NCBI RefSeq assembly: GCF_002272795.1
Contig: NZ_MLAT01000012.1
Location: 1 to 50,269 of the forward strand
DNA: 50,269 bases
Direction: 5' to 3'
Source of the DNA: Helicobacter sp. 13S00482-2
GTDB lineage: Bacteria; Campylobacterota; Campylobacteria; Campylobacterales; Helicobacteraceae
This document shows positions 1 through 9,947 of the stretch, piece by piece (within the stretch, counting starts at the first letter, position 1; each line of letters opens with the position of its first letter). Under the pieces are notes generated by a model. That model searched no databases, was not told the origin of the DNA, and was given only the letters and a program-made list of their open reading frames with translations. A program made the position numbers and the translations under genes.

Positions 1-598
1 TATCAGATAGAGGATTAGCTTTTAATAAACCTATATTAAAGGCATATCTCCAAAAGTCCCTAATAAGCCAAAATGCTCTTCTGGCTGAATCAGGACTGCT
101 TGTTTTTTCAAATTTAATAACAATATCGATGACATCTCGATGAGTAACATCATTGATATTCAAAGAAGAAATAATGCTTCTATCCTTATCATATTTTGAA
201 AAATAAGGGAGAAAAAACCCTTCAAAGAATCTTTTAATTCTTTGTATTGCACCTTTTTGTAGTTTTTCACTTTTCCTTAAAAACCATTCCTCATAAATGT
301 TATGAATTTGAGCTTGTGTATCAAATGTTAAAAGCATCTCTTCTTGTTTTTTGATAAATTGAGGGTCTTGATTATTAAAAATAAGTTCTTGATATTCTAA
401 GGCTTTTTTTCTTGCTTGTAATAATGAAATTTGAGGATAAGAACCTAAATTGATGATTTTTCTTCGTTTCTGATGAGTGTATCTGTATTGCCAATACTTA
501 TAACCTAAATGATGAACTAATAATCGCAATCCTTTTATATCTGATAAAAAATAGTCTTTTTCTTTTGGTTTAGCATTTTTAATTTCAAGTTCTGTCAT
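1..598 (-). CDS. Tyrosine recombinase/integrase, P4-type (N-terminal part, runs off left edge)
   Basis: The first 199 codons of a site-specific recombinase are open on the minus strand and continue beyond base 1. Residues 1-75 form the arm-DNA-binding domain of P4-type integrases (MTELEIKNAKPKEKDY start, then KGLRLLVHHLGYKYWQYRY, LGSYP and the QARKKALEYQ helix). The SAM-like core-binding domain follows; the catalytic R-H-R-Y domain would lie outside the window. The gene starts 282 bp beyond the 3' end of tmRNA and is transcribed away from it, the usual position of an integrase just inside an element inserted at an RNA gene. A truncated second copy is at 15755-15985. No frameshift is visible, so the gene may be functional. 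Confidence 0.9.
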   Translation of the reverse strand, partial: MTELEIKNAKPKEKDYFLSDIKGLRLLVHHLGYKYWQYRYTHQKRRKIINLGSYPQISLLQARKKALEYQELIFNNQDPQFIKKQEEMLLTFDTQAQIHNIYEEWFLRKSEKLQKGAIQRIKRFFEGFFLPYFSKYDKDRSIISSLNINDVTHRDVIDIVIKFEKTSSPDSARRAFWLIRDFWRYAFNIGLLKANPLSD

Positions 599-663
599 TT
601 CTAGCCTTTTTAAAAAATCAAAACAACACAAGACTTCTTTAATTTGGGGATCAACTATAAAAG

Positions 664-722
664 TGGTTACAAAAAAAGAAGCTATAAAATTATAGCCATT
701 TTTGTGTCCGTTTTTGTAACCA
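664..722. promoter_or_regulatory. Inverted repeat upstream of integrase
   Basis: The arms TGGTTACAAAAA (664-675) and TTTTTGTAACCA (711-722) are perfect 12-bp inverted repeats. Between them is a second small dyad, GCTATAA/TTATAGC (681-696). The same arrangement is kept upstream of the truncated integrase copy near 16052-16110 with few changes. It lies 66 bp upstream of the integrase start. It could be an operator, an integrase or excisionase binding site, or a transcript hairpin; the sequence does not say which. Confidence 0.55.
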
Positions 723-736
723 TTTTTTATTGACTA

Positions 737-855
737 CAATATACTATGATTAGTATGCAATATACTATGAAATGCAATGAAAATATTAGAAAATAGTTAA
801 TCAGCGTTGTTATTTATGAGATTTGGGGTAATCAATAGGAGATAATATACTATGA
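737..855. repeat. Three direct repeats AATATACTATGA between integrase and tmRNA
   Basis: CAATATACTATGA occurs at 737-749 and 758-770, exactly 21 bp apart (two helical turns). A third copy lacking the first base is at 844-855, 25 bp from the tmRNA 3' end. All three are present at the second locus (16125-16137, 16146-16158, 16232-16243), the last with one change. Position and spacing fit arm-type integrase binding sites of an attachment region. That role is inferred. Confidence 0.6.
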
Positions 856-880
856 TTGAATATGAAATGGAAAGTTGTAA

Positions 881-1249
881 TGGTGGAGCTGTGGGGAATC
901 GAACCCCAGTCCAAAAACCATACCTATCAAGAGCGTCTACATACTTAGGCAGAATTGAAAATTCTTTTTGTATGTTTGTTCAATTCCCAAAACATAACAC
1001 ACAAGCAACCAAAATCTTTCCTTATGAACCTGGCATCTCAGAAGGGCAACTAGCAATTTTGATGATCAGAAAAGCTAGCTAGTATGACTAACCTGATCAG
1101 CTCCTAAGAGTTAAGTTAAACTCACGCGATTTTTGCGTAAGCTGGAGCGTAATTTGTATTATTTGCGTTTATTGTTGTTTGTAGTTTTACAGCGTACAGC
1201 TGGTATGCAACTCAAGCGATATAGCTCCTGTCGAAGCCAAATCAACCCC
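881..1249 (-). ncRNA. ssrA: tmRNA (transfer-messenger RNA)
   Basis: This 369-nt RNA rescues stalled ribosomes and tags the unfinished protein for proteolysis. The 5' end GGGGTTGATTTGGC and the 3' end CAGCTCCACCA pair as a seven-base acceptor stem with two G-U pairs; CCA is encoded and a T-arm with GGTTCGATTCCCC is present. The reading frame resumes at GCA (1166-1164) and gives the 14-residue tag ANNTNYAPAYAKIA before TGA at 1124-1122. The tag resembles H. pylori VNNTDYAPAYAKAA but ends KIA rather than KAA. The 3' end is the insertion point of an integrase-bearing element. Confidence 0.97.
1122..1166 (-). other. tmRNA tag-peptide reading frame
   Basis: Codons GCA AAT AAT ACA AAT TAC GCT CCA GCT TAC GCA AAA ATC GCG, then TGA, encode ANNTNYAPAYAKIA. 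The penultimate residue is Ile where most tmRNA tags have Ala, Leu or Val before the terminal Ala. The ClpXP-facing end is therefore slightly unusual, although still small and hydrophobic. Confidence 0.9.
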
Positions 1250-1262
1250 AAAAAACCTCCTA

Positions 1263-1268
1263 ATTATA
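1263..1268 (-). promoter_or_regulatory. Probable -10 box of ssrA
   Basis: A perfect TATAAT is read on the minus strand, 13 bases upstream of the mature tmRNA 5' end. A -35 element would fall inside the lolA 3' end, so ssrA has its own promoter just beyond the lolA stop. Confidence 0.6.
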
Positions 1269-1289
1269 CTGAAAAATTTTTAAAAATAG

Positions 1290-1823
1290 CTATTTCTGAT
1301 AGATAACATCAATGTCATCGCTAGGGACAAAAATAAAATCTTTATCATCTATAGTTGCATTGATAAGGACATTGCTAAATTTTATCTCTGTGGCATTTCC
1401 AAACTCATCTACAAATTCCAATAAATAGGGTTTCTTATCCTTAAAAGTGAGCATATATGAAGTATCTCCAACTTTGGAGCAATACCTTCCATCTTTTGAA
1501 ATCACAGCCTTTTTAAGTATGGAAATAAAATCAGTCTCCTGTTTTAAATGCGTGATGGTAGCTTGAAACAGATTAGGTTCATAAACAACCACATCCCTTC
1601 CATCAATATAAATTTCTTTTTTTAACGGCTTAAAATATATCCATTTTGCAAAACCAGGTGCTTTTGCTTCTATAATACCTTCATAGGAAGCTTTTACCGA
1701 ACTATCACCACGAACATTTTGAATAAACTGAGCTCGAAAGGTTTTTATATCTTTGTCTAGATCATCGGAATTAGCACTCACGCACAAAAGAAAAAACAAA
1801 AACAAAACTCTCATAAAGTACAT
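1290..1823 (-). CDS. lolA: Outer-membrane lipoprotein carrier protein LolA
   Basis: LolA is the periplasmic shuttle that takes lipoproteins released by the LolCDE transporter across to the outer membrane. The 177-residue product starts with a signal peptide ([17 protein letters not shown]) and then matches the LolA fold: FRAQFIQNV, the [18 protein letters not shown] strands, the [16 protein letters not shown] stretch and the [16 protein letters not shown] strands. AGGGA lies five bases before the chosen ATG; an ATG three codons later is an alternative. It is divergent from secA, the same neighbour as in H. pylori. Length is typical for Campylobacterota LolA. Confidence 0.88.
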   Translation of the reverse strand: MYFMRVLFLFFLLCVSANSDDLDKDIKTFRAQFIQNVRGDSSVKASYEGIIEAKAPGFAKWIYFKPLKKEIYIDGRDVVVYEPNLFQATITHLKQETDFISILKKAVISKDGRYCSKVGDTSYMLTFKDKKPYLLEFVDEFGNATEIKFSNVLINATIDDKDFIFVPSDDIDVIYQK

Positions 1824-1912
1824 TCATATCCCTAATAGCAATATTTTTTTTAAACCAATTTTACCCTAACTATGTTAAAATAAAATTACTCAAAAAAATC
1901 GAAGGTTATCAA

Positions 1913-4480
1913 ATGATACAAAAACTGATAGGAAAGATCATAGGGACTAGGAACGATAAGCTTATAAAAAAATACCAAAAACGGGTTAATTCAATCAATG
2001 CGCTAGAACCAAAATACCAAACGATGAGCGATGAAAATTTACAAGGTGCATTCAATCATCTCAAAATTGCCCTGCAAGAAGGTAAAAAAACTCTTGATGA
2101 TGTTTTAGAGGATAGTTTTGCAATCACCAGAGAAGCCTCTAAAAGAATATTAAATATGAGACATTTTGATGTCCAGCTCATCGGCGGTATGGTTTTAAAT
2201 GATGGCAAAATAGCCGAGATGAAGACAGGAGAAGGAAAAACTCTTGTGGCTACTCTAGCTGTTGCATTAAATGCAATGACTGGTAAAAGCGTTCATGTTG
2301 TTACTGTAAATGATTATCTAGCCAACAGAGATGCAAACGAAATGGAGCCCTTATATAATTTTTTAGGCTATACCATAGGAGTGATAACAGCTGAAGTCAA
2401 AGATGATGAACAAAGACTGCAGGTTTATTCTAACAATATCATATATGGCACAAATAATGAATTTGGATTTGATTATTTACGTGATAATATGAAATACTCT
2501 CTTGATCAAAAAGTTCAAAAAGAACATTCTTTTGCAATCATTGATGAAGTAGATTCCATCTTGATAGATGAGGCAAGGACACCACTCATTATATCAGGTC
2601 CAGTCAATCGCAAAATGGAAAACTATGAGAGTGCCGATCAAGTAGCAAAAAAACTTAAAGTTAATGAAGATTTTACTATTGATGAAAAAAATCGAGTCAT
2701 CCTCATTAATGAAAAAGGTATCAAAAAAGCCGAAGAGTTCTTTGGGATTGAAAATTTATATAGTATAGAAAATGCCGCACTATCACATCACTTGGATCAA
2801 GCTTTAAAAGCAAATCATCTATTTGCAAAGGACAAAGATTATGTCGTCCAAGAAGATGAGGTTATCATAGTGGATGAGTTTACAGGACGCCTGAGCGAAG
2901 GTCGTAGATTCAGTGAAGGTCTCCATCAAGCCCTAGAAGCAAAAGAAAAGGTAAAAATAAAAGAAGAGAGTCAGACGTTAGCTGATATCACATTTCAAAA
3001 TTATTTTAGACTCTATGAAAAGCTCTCTGGTATGACAGGAACAGCACAAACAGAAGCGAGCGAATTTCTCCAAATTTATAATTTAGAAGTTGTTTCTATT
3101 CCTACAAATGTTCCCATCAAAAGAAAAGACCTTAACGATCTTATTTATAAAAGTGAGCAAGAAAAATTTGAAGCGGTTATCAATAAAATCAAAGAGCTTT
3201 ATTCAAAAGGTCAGCCTGTATTAGTGGGAACTGCCAGCATTGAAAAAAGTGAAGCTCTTCACGCACTTTTACAAAAAGAACGTATCCCTCATACTGTCCT
3301 TAATGCAAAACAACATACAAGGGAAGCTGAAATCATCAAAGATGCGGGAAAAAAAGGAGCAGTAACTATCGCTACAAATATGGCTGGGCGTGGTGTAGAT
3401 ATAAAACTTGAAGAAGAAATCAAACAACTAGGTGGATTATACATTATCGGGACAGAGCGACACGAGAGTCGCAGGATTGATAATCAACTAAGAGGAAGGA
3501 GTGGAAGACAAGGCGACCCTGGCATAAGTCAATTTTATTTAAGTCTAGAAGATCCCCTTCTTCGGATATTTGGTAGCGATAAAATCAAAGGAATAATGGA
3601 AAGATTGGGACTAAAAAATGGTGAACATATAGAATCAGGGCTAGTCACTCGTTCTGTAGAGGGTGCACAGAAAAAAGTGGAAAATTTACATTTTGAATCC
3701 AGAAAACATCTCTTAGAATATGATGATGTTGCCAACGAACAAAGAAAAACTGTTTATAAATTTAGAAATGAGCTATTAGATACGCAATACAATATGAGCG
3801 AACGCATTGAAGAAAACCGCCAAAGTGCAATTATGCAATCTCTTCAAAAAGTGAAGAGTTTTGAAGGTGATGATATGGATATAGAGGGAGTAATATCTAT
3901 CATAAAAGAAGAATTTGGCTCACAGTTAAGCAAAAATGTTCTAGAAGATTTAAATCAAGATAAAATTTATGAATACATATTAGAAAAACTTTCAAAAGAA
4001 TACAAAGAAAAAATGTCTCTCCTAGCAGATGAGCAAAAAAATGAAATAGAAAGAATTATCTATTTACAGGTGCTTGATAATAATTGGAGAGAACATCTCT
4101 ATACGATGGACAATCTAAAAACAGGTATAGGACTCAGAGGCTATAATCAAAAAGATCCTCTTGTTGAATACAAAAAAGAAAGTTACAATCTTTTCATAGA
4201 ACTGATTGAATCAATTAAAACTGAAGCAATCAAAACACTTCATATCATACAATTTACTCCCGAAGATAGCAAACAAGCTCAAGATGGAACCCAAAAAATC
4301 ATAGAAGAACTTGAGGAATCCCAAAAGGAATTGAATTATAATCTTGAAGACATAGAGCTTGATATTAATCCAAAAAAAATATCTAGAAATGATTCTTGTC
4401 CATGTGGTAGTGGTAAAAAATATAAACAATGCCACGGTAAAAGTGGTCCAAAAAAAGGCTTATTGGCTCAGAATGCTTAG
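1913..4480 (+). CDS. secA: Preprotein translocase ATPase SecA
   Basis: SecA is the ATPase that drives unfolded preproteins through SecYEG at the inner membrane. The 855-residue product has the full family layout: Walker A MKTGEGKT at 103-110, the DEVD box at 211-214, the preprotein-binding insert, the second nucleotide-binding fold ([21 protein letters not shown]), the helical scaffold and wing, and the C-terminal zinc motif C829-x-C831...C840-H841. The SD GAAGG lies upstream of the ATG. The stop overlaps the start of the lolC/E gene, so the two are translationally coupled. Confidence 0.98.
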   Translation: MIQKLIGKIIGTRNDKLIKKYQKRVNSINALEPKYQTMSDENLQGAFNHLKIALQEGKKTLDDVLEDSFAITREASKRILNMRHFDVQLIGGMVLNDGKIAEMKTGEGKTLVATLAVALNAMTGKSVHVVTVNDYLANRDANEMEPLYNFLGYTIGVITAEVKDDEQRLQVYSNNIIYGTNNEFGFDYLRDNMKYSLDQKVQKEHSFAIIDEVDSILIDEARTPLIISGPVNRKMENYESADQVAKKLKVNEDFTIDEKNRVILINEKGIKKAEEFFGIENLYSIENAALSHHLDQALKANHLFAKDKDYVVQEDEVIIVDEFTGRLSEGRRFSEGLHQALEAKEKVKIKEESQTLADITFQNYFRLYEKLSGMTGTAQTEASEFLQIYNLEVVSIPTNVPIKRKDLNDLIYKSEQEKFEAVINKIKELYSKGQPVLVGTASIEKSEALHALLQKERIPHTVLNAKQHTREAEIIKDAGKKGAVTIATNMAGRGVDIKLEEEIKQLGGLYIIGTERHESRRIDNQLRGRSGRQGDPGISQFYLSLEDPLLRIFGSDKIKGIMERLGLKNGEHIESGLVTRSVEGAQKKVENLHFESRKHLLEYDDVANEQRKTVYKFRNELLDTQYNMSERIEENRQSAIMQSLQKVKSFEGDDMDIEGVISIIKEEFGSQLSKNVLEDLNQDKIYEYILEKLSKEYKEKMSLLADEQKNEIERIIYLQVLDNNWREHLYTMDNLKTGIGLRGYNQKDPLVEYKKESYNLFIELIESIKTEAIKTLHIIQFTPEDSKQAQDGTQKIIEELEESQKELNYNLEDIELDINPKKISRNDSCPCGSGKKYKQCHGKSGPKKGLLAQNA

Positions 4481-5708
4481 CAAGACAATTTTGATAAAGT
4501 TTTTACTCAAACGTTACTTACGTTTTGACAAAGCTCAACCATTTATATCTATCACAGCTATTTTGGCATTTTTAGGTGTGGGCGTGGGTGTAATGGTGTT
4601 GATTGTTGCGATGGCAATAATGAATGGAATGAGCAAGGAGTTTGAAAAAAAACTCTTTGTGATGAATTATCCTCTAACTTTATTTGCGACCACTCCTAAG
4701 GGTGTCTCTGAAGACATATTAGATGCATTAGAGGAAAAATTTCCTCATTTACTTTTTAGTCCTTATTTAAAAATTGAATCTGTGACAAGACACAATGGCG
4801 TTATGTCTGCTGGAATTGTTTTTGGAGTAGATATTCAAAGAGAGGCTAAAATCAATGAAATATTAGCACAGGCAATCAAAGGCATAAAAATTTCAGATTT
4901 TTATCAAGATAAATTTTCTCTGATCATAGGCGAAGGACTCAAAGAAATACTGATGGCACAAAAAAACAGCAAAATCAGTTTATTTTTTACAAAACTTGAG
5001 CCCACTGGTCTGACTTTTTCTCCGACAATGAAAAGATTTGATGTGAAGGGTTTTTTTAGTTCAGGACTAAAAGCCTATGATACTAGTTACCTGTATGCAA
5101 ATATCTCTGCGATTGCTGCGATAAAAAATGTTCCTGCTGGTATCTATAATGGAATACATATATACTCAAAACATCCGATGCAAGATATCGCCAAAATCAA
5201 AGAATTTCTCTTGAATACACAAAATAATGGGGTGGCAGTTGAAGGTTGGTGGCAACAAAATGGAAATTTCTTTTCTGCAATGGCGTTAGAAAAAAGAGTT
5301 TTATTTATCGTATTGATGTTAATTATTTTGATGGCCTCCTTAAATATTATCAGTTCCCTTTTGATGGTCGTCATGAACAGACGAAAAGAAATTGCACTGC
5401 TTTTAAGTTTAGGTGCAAGTTCTAACGAAATTAGAAAAACATTTTTTTGGTTGGGAAATCTTATTGGAATAAGTGGAATCATTTTTGGAGTGATACTATC
5501 AATGCTGGTTCTTTATGTTTTATCTACATTTCCTATTATTTCACTCCCTGCAGATGTCTATGGAATAACTAAACTCCCTATTGATCTGTCTTTGATAGAT
5601 TTTTTTTCAACCATCATTGGGGCAGTTCTTATTGTATGTGCCTCTTCCTATTATCCAGCAAAGAAAGCTTCTGAAGTAAATGCGTTGTCTGTTTTAAGAA
5701 ATGAATAA
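4473..5708 (+). CDS. LolC/LolE-type lipoprotein-releasing ABC permease
   Basis: This is the membrane subunit of the LolCDE transporter, which lifts outer-membrane lipoproteins from the inner membrane and hands them to LolA. The 411-residue product has an N-terminal membrane segment (around [18 protein letters not shown]), a large periplasmic domain, and three C-terminal membrane segments of the FtsX/MacB type ending [19 protein letters not shown]. The frame is open further upstream inside secA, but the ATG at 4473, overlapping the secA stop by eight bases, gives the family length. lolA lies on the other side of secA, so the lipoprotein pathway is clustered. A separate LolD ATPase must be encoded elsewhere. 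Confidence 0.88.
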   Translation: MLSKTILIKFLLKRYLRFDKAQPFISITAILAFLGVGVGVMVLIVAMAIMNGMSKEFEKKLFVMNYPLTLFATTPKGVSEDILDALEEKFPHLLFSPYLKIESVTRHNGVMSAGIVFGVDIQREAKINEILAQAIKGIKISDFYQDKFSLIIGEGLKEILMAQKNSKISLFFTKLEPTGLTFSPTMKRFDVKGFFSSGLKAYDTSYLYANISAIAAIKNVPAGIYNGIHIYSKHPMQDIAKIKEFLLNTQNNGVAVEGWWQQNGNFFSAMALEKRVLFIVLMLIILMASLNIISSLLMVVMNRRKEIALLLSLGASSNEIRKTFFWLGNLIGISGIIFGVILSMLVLYVLSTFPIISLPADVYGITKLPIDLSLIDFFSTIIGAVLIVCASSYYPAKKASEVNALSVLRNE

Positions 5709-5864
5709 TCTAAGATTTAATTCTTTTTAAGCTTAACTAGCTTAACATATCATACTTTAGTTTGTAAGTTTGAGTTTTTTGGTATTTCTAAGATCTCTGA
5801 TTTTCTCTGCCTACACATTAAAGATCGAGTTCGGTTGAGGTTTTACCTCTAATTTTTAGTATAA

Positions 5865-5879
5865 CGGAGAATGAATTGA
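5865..5879 (+). promoter_or_regulatory. RBS with a two-codon leader overlapping a TTG start
   Basis: CGGAG (5865-5869) is followed by ATG AAT TGA (5871-5879). The real gene starts at TTG (5876-5878), overlapping that TGA. The SD-to-TTG spacing is six bases, which is good; the SD-to-ATG spacing is only one base. The TTG start is therefore preferred. The mini-ORF may be accidental. Confidence 0.5.
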
Positions 5880-6124
5880 AAAGTATTTATGTAGGAAATC
5901 TCGCTTATAATGCGACCAATGAGGATGTTAAAGAACTCTTTAGCAAGTATGGCAATGTAGTTTCTGTGAAGTTAATTAGCGACAGAGAAACTGACAGAGC
6001 TAAGGGCTTTGGCTTCGTAGAAATGGAAGACGATCAAGCTCTCAAGGCTATCAGTTCTTTGAATGAAACAGACTTTATGGGTCGAACAATCAGAGTAAAT
6101 GAAGCGAATCCAAAAACAAGATAA
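5876..6124 (+). CDS. RNA-binding protein with one RRM domain
   Basis: This 82-residue protein is essentially one RRM fold, with RNP2 IYVGNL at residues 4-9 and RNP1 KGFGFVEM near residue 43. It resembles the small RRM protein of H. pylori (HP0827 type) and cyanobacterial Rbp proteins. Such proteins bind single-stranded RNA; the targets here are unknown. It is monocistronic, with a leader region of about 160 bp, and ends two bases before the convergent thiE stop. The TTG start is set by the GGAG six bases upstream; no ATG start is available in frame. Confidence 0.9.
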   Translation: MKSIYVGNLAYNATNEDVKELFSKYGNVVSVKLISDRETDRAKGFGFVEMEDDQALKAISSLNETDFMGRTIRVNEANPKTR

Positions 6125-6126
6125 CT

Positions 6127-6750
6127 TCATTTGGTAAAGGGTTCATCCCTTTGCCATTTTTTCAATAACTCTTTCGCATTTTTTTGTATATCATTTTTCC
6201 ATAATCCCCCAATAACAGCTATCATATCAGCATTTTTCAGATGAAATACATTTTCAGGCGAAATCCCCCCGATGGCACAGATAGGAATCTCTAACTCTTC
6301 TTTTGCTTTTTGTAAAATATCCAAAGGAATTTGCTTAGCACTAGGCTTGGTAGCAGAAGGGAAAAACGCACCGAAGGCTACATAATCAGCACCTTGTGCT
6401 TGTGCTTTTCGTGCGAATTTTAAAGAATCATAACAAGAAACTCCAATTTTTCCACTAAATCTTCTTCTAGCTATTTTTAAATCACAATCTTCCCCTCCTA
6501 TATGAAGAGCGGGAGCATTTATCGCAATGGCAAGTTCAATTCTATCATTCATTACAAACAAAACATCTTTTTGCGTGCAGAGTTCGCATAAACTCTTAGA
6601 TATATCAAATATTGCATTATCGCTATGATTTTTATCTCGCAACTGGAATACCCTCACACCTCCTAAAATTGCTAGATTGAGCATATCAAAAATTTTTTCA
6701 TAAGGAGTAAGCTTTTCATCACTGATTGCATAAAGGCCATTTAATTGCAT
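6127..6750 (-). CDS. thiE: Thiamine-phosphate synthase
   Basis: ThiE joins HMP-diphosphate to the thiazole phosphate to give thiamine phosphate. The 207-residue TIM-barrel shows QLRDKN, the MNDRIELA segment, LHIGGED, the phosphate-binding GAFFPSATKPSA loop and the C-terminal IGGISPEN glycine loop. It is the last gene of the hisD-hemC operon; its ATG directly abuts the hemC TAA. LHIGGED differs slightly from the commoner HLGQED, and the related transferase-like protein TenI is an alternative, but the complete diphosphate-binding motif favours ThiE. Confidence 0.85.
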   Translation of the reverse strand: MQLNGLYAISDEKLTPYEKIFDMLNLAILGGVRVFQLRDKNHSDNAIFDISKSLCELCTQKDVLFVMNDRIELAIAINAPALHIGGEDCDLKIARRRFSGKIGVSCYDSLKFARKAQAQGADYVAFGAFFPSATKPSAKQIPLDILQKAKEELEIPICAIGGISPENVFHLKNADMIAVIGGLWKNDIQKNAKELLKKWQRDEPFTK

Positions 6751-7689
6751 TTATTCGCCCAAAACCATATCTTTTGCTTTTAGCAATAATTCTCTTGCAT
6801 TATTTTGTATAAAATATTCAGCTAATTGCTTTGCCAAAAAATTGCTATCTGAAACTTCTCCTTCAATACTATGTTTGAGTATTTCGCTCCCATCAGGAAG
6901 TCCAAGTATTGCGTTTATAACAATCCCTTTATTTTGAATTTTTGCATTCACACCAATAGGAACCTGACATCCACCTTCTAGCATTCTTATGAAGGTTCTT
7001 TCTGCCTCAGCACATACACTAGTGTAATGATGAGAGAGTTTTTTTATTTGGTCATACATATGATGGTTTTCTTTCATCTCAATTCCCAAAGCTCCCTGCC
7101 CCATTGCAGGTATCATTATTTGTTCAGATAATGAAACTATATATTTCACTTGTTTTTCATCAATATTCAAGCGATTCACACCTGCTTTTGCCAAAATAAT
7201 CGCATCAAACTCCCCATCTCTTAATCTCTTTAATCGGGTCTGAACATTTCCACGCAAACTCTGTGTATCCAAATCATCTCTTAAAAATTTTAATTGCATT
7301 GAACGTCTTAGGGAAGTTGTCCCCACTTTAGAACCTATTGGTAAGTCTTCCAAACTAGAATATTTTTGACTCAAAAAACAATCTCTGACATCTTCTCTCT
7401 CAGTAATACAAGCAAGTCCTAATCCTTCTACAAAATCAACAGGGACATCTTTTAACGAATGAACTGCTAGATCAATTTTATCCTTAAGTAAAAGTTCTTC
7501 AAGCTCCTTTGTAAAAAGTCCCTTACCTCCAATTTTCGATAGCGGGACATCTAATATTTTATCCCCTTTTGTTTTTACGATCTGAATATCGCTTAATATT
7601 CCCAACTCCTTTTCAAGTCGTTTTTGTATATACTCCGCCTGCCATAACGCTAATACACTTCCTCTTGAACCAATAATAAGCTTACTCAT
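6751..7689 (-). CDS. hemC: Hydroxymethylbilane synthase (porphobilinogen deaminase)
   Basis: HemC polymerises four porphobilinogens into hydroxymethylbilane on the haem pathway. The 312-residue product has the catalytic aspartate in HSLKDVP (D81), the arginine-rich substrate region ([17 protein letters not shown]) and Cys241 in [10 protein letters not shown], which carries the dipyrromethane cofactor. The frame is open upstream through the previous gene, but GGGGG just after that gene's stop and the family N-terminus [11 protein letters not shown] fix the start at 7689. With hemA upstream in the same operon, two committed haem steps are co-transcribed. Confidence 0.96.
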   Translation of the reverse strand: MSKLIIGSRGSVLALWQAEYIQKRLEKELGILSDIQIVKTKGDKILDVPLSKIGGKGLFTKELEELLLKDKIDLAVHSLKDVPVDFVEGLGLACITEREDVRDCFLSQKYSSLEDLPIGSKVGTTSLRRSMQLKFLRDDLDTQSLRGNVQTRLKRLRDGEFDAIILAKAGVNRLNIDEKQVKYIVSLSEQIMIPAMGQGALGIEMKENHHMYDQIKKLSHHYTSVCAEAERTFIRMLEGGCQVPIGVNAKIQNKGIVINAILGLPDGSEILKHSIEGEVSDSNFLAKQLAEYFIQNNARELLLKAKDMVLGE

Positions 7690-7697
7690 CATTCCCC

Positions 7698-8177
7698 CTA
7701 TCGAAGATTTTTTTGTTCTTGCACAATCTCCACTTCTATGATTTCTTGATTTGAATTTTCTTGATAATTCCACATAGATTGCTTGAAATTTCCAAAATCA
7801 CTAGAATGATTTTCGCTATCTTTAAAAAAAGAATTACCAAGATTTCTTTTGGCAATCTTTAAAACAAAAAAAGCGTATATCTCCAAAATAATCCCTAAAA
7901 AATCAGCAAAAATACCTGGGAACAAAAGCAGAAAAGCTCCAAAAATACGAGCAAAGTTACCTCCTAAAAAATCTATCAAAGATATTTCTCCTCGAGTAAA
8001 TCTTTTAAAACCTTCCAAAATATCACCCCTAGATAAAAACATAATAAACATGCTCAACAAAGATGTAATGACAAATTCTAAGAAAAACATCCAGGCACCA
8101 AATTCAGCTATATAAGCAGTAGTACAAACAACCTCGATAAAAATATAACCGATCATAATAAGATAAAAAAATCGCAT
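7698..8177 (-). CDS. FxsA-like membrane protein
   Basis: The 159-residue product has three to four predicted membrane segments. It carries the FxsA-type signature in the middle: an [20 protein letters not shown] stretch with a Pro-Gly turn. The C-terminal tail (about 45 residues) is hydrophilic and acidic. FxsA in E. coli affects exclusion of phage T7; the role in Helicobacter is unknown. It sits one base after proS and nine bases before hemC, in the same slot as its H. pylori counterpart. Confidence 0.72.
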   Translation of the reverse strand: MRFFYLIMIGYIFIEVVCTTAYIAEFGAWMFFLEFVITSLLSMFIMFLSRGDILEGFKRFTRGEISLIDFLGGNFARIFGAFLLLFPGIFADFLGIILEIYAFFVLKIAKRNLGNSFFKDSENHSSDFGNFKQSMWNYQENSNQEIIEVEIVQEQKNLR

Positions 8178-8178
8178 A

Positions 8179-9936
8179 TTAATCTCTTCTTGTATATTGA
8201 AATTTTTGAATGATTTGAGCTGTTAAATCTTCACAATCCAATTCTTCTTTTTGTAAGGTTTCTCGATACACTAACTCAATCTTTCCATCCTGAAAATTTT
8301 TACCAACAATAATTCCATATAAGGAACCTATCAATTCGAAATCTGCCATTTTTACTCCAAATCTAATATCTCTATCATCAAAAAGAACATCCAATCCTAT
8401 TTTTTTTAATTCCTCATAAATTTTATAAGCGTACTGAAACTGTTTCTCATCTTTTGTATTTGAAACAATAATACTCAAATGAAAAGGTGCACTAGATAAT
8501 GTCCATATACAACCCTTATCATCGGATTTTTGTTCCAATATAGCAGGAAGAAGACGTGACACACCAATCCCATAACATCCCATTTCAAAAAAACAACTCT
8601 TCCCATCTTTGTCTAAAAAACTAGCATTCAAGGGTTTTGAATAACGTTGTCCAAGTTTAAAAATATGTCCAACCTCTATACCTTTTTTATATTCAAGAAT
8701 TCCTTCACAACAAGGACATCTGTCGCCTTCTTTAACCTTTGCTATATCTTCATAAGTTAAAGATTCAAACAAACTTAAATCAACTCCCACAAAATGATAA
8801 TCTTGCTCATTTGATCCACATATCAAATCTTCGGCATTTTCTAGATCAATATCAAAGATGATATAACTTGCATTTGTAATATTTTTAAGTGCATAAGGGC
8901 CAATAAAACCTGGATTCAATCCACATTTAACGAGTTCAATAGCATCAACATCTGCCAACTCCAAAACATTTGCACCGTCTTTATTAAGAACATTTAATGC
9001 CTTGGTGATTTCAAGTTCATCTTCTCCACGCAAAAAGAAATAAACCAATTCATCAGGTTTGTTTGCTTCTGAATCAAAAATGGCTTTTTTTACTATGGCT
9101 TTGAGTGTAAAAAATTCATCTATCTTAAAAAACTGTGCAAGTTTTTCGATAGTATTAATATTTGGAGTGTGAAATTTTGCAAATTTTGCTTTAGGGGGAA
9201 TCGCATCGCACGTGAGTTTTGAACGTTTTGCTGCTTCGATATTAGATGCATAATCACACTTAGAACACATCACGATGGTATCTTCTCCAGATTCTGCCAA
9301 TACCATAAACTCTTTGCTCCCACTCCCACCAATAGCTCCACTATCAGCCTGCACAACTCTAAAATCAAGCCCAAGTATCTCAAAAATATTTCGATAAACC
9401 TGCTCCATCTGATTAAACTCTCTATCTAGATCCTCTTTGGTAGAATGAAAGCTATAAGAATCTTTCATTACAAATTCCCGACCCCTCATCAAGCCAAACC
9501 TAGGTCTGAGTTCATCGCGAAATTTTGTATGAATTTGATAAAGATTGAGTGGAAGTTGTTTGTAGCTTTTGACATAAGATTTTACAATCTCTGTTATGCT
9601 TTCTTCGTGTGTTGGTCCGAGTATAAATTCATTTTCTTTTCTGTCTTTGAATCTTAAAAGTTCATTGCCATATTTTTCATATCGTCCGCTTTTTTTCCAT
9701 AACTCTGCGGGAGTAACAAATCCCATCAAAAGTTCCTGTGCACCAGAAAGATTCATTTCATCTCTAATGACTTTGGAAATTTTATCTAATACTTTTTTTC
9801 CAAGCGGTAAAAAATTATAAATACCACTTCCAATTTGATGAATATATCCTCCTTGAACCAAAAATTGATGACTTTTTAATACGGCATCTTTTGGGGTTTC
9901 TTTTGTAGTGGGAATAAACACTTTTGAAAATAACAT
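8179..9936 (-). CDS. proS: Prolyl-tRNA synthetase (bacterial type with editing insert)
   Basis: ProRS charges tRNA-Pro. The 585-residue protein shows the class II core with motif 1 near the start, motif 2 [17 protein letters not shown], the YbaK-like editing insertion domain between roughly residues 220 and 400 ([11 protein letters not shown] onward), motif 3 in [13 protein letters not shown] and a C-terminal anticodon-binding domain. It lies between hemA and the fxsA-like gene with short gaps. Confidence 0.97.
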   Translation of the reverse strand: MLFSKVFIPTTKETPKDAVLKSHQFLVQGGYIHQIGSGIYNFLPLGKKVLDKISKVIRDEMNLSGAQELLMGFVTPAELWKKSGRYEKYGNELLRFKDRKENEFILGPTHEESITEIVKSYVKSYKQLPLNLYQIHTKFRDELRPRFGLMRGREFVMKDSYSFHSTKEDLDREFNQMEQVYRNIFEILGLDFRVVQADSGAIGGSGSKEFMVLAESGEDTIVMCSKCDYASNIEAAKRSKLTCDAIPPKAKFAKFHTPNINTIEKLAQFFKIDEFFTLKAIVKKAIFDSEANKPDELVYFFLRGEDELEITKALNVLNKDGANVLELADVDAIELVKCGLNPGFIGPYALKNITNASYIIFDIDLENAEDLICGSNEQDYHFVGVDLSLFESLTYEDIAKVKEGDRCPCCEGILEYKKGIEVGHIFKLGQRYSKPLNASFLDKDGKSCFFEMGCYGIGVSRLLPAILEQKSDDKGCIWTLSSAPFHLSIIVSNTKDEKQFQYAYKIYEELKKIGLDVLFDDRDIRFGVKMADFELIGSLYGIIVGKNFQDGKIELVYRETLQKEELDCEDLTAQIIQKFQYTRRD

Positions 9937-9947
9937 TCTTCTTATCC

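Noticed and set aside
852-1082. Open frame of 76 codons on the plus strand
   Set aside because: It lies antisense to tmRNA and its sequence is the reverse of conserved tmRNA structure; it has no SD.
4211-4435. Minus-strand frame of 74 codons inside secA
   Set aside because: Antisense shadow of the AT-rich secA 3' end, without SD or family match.
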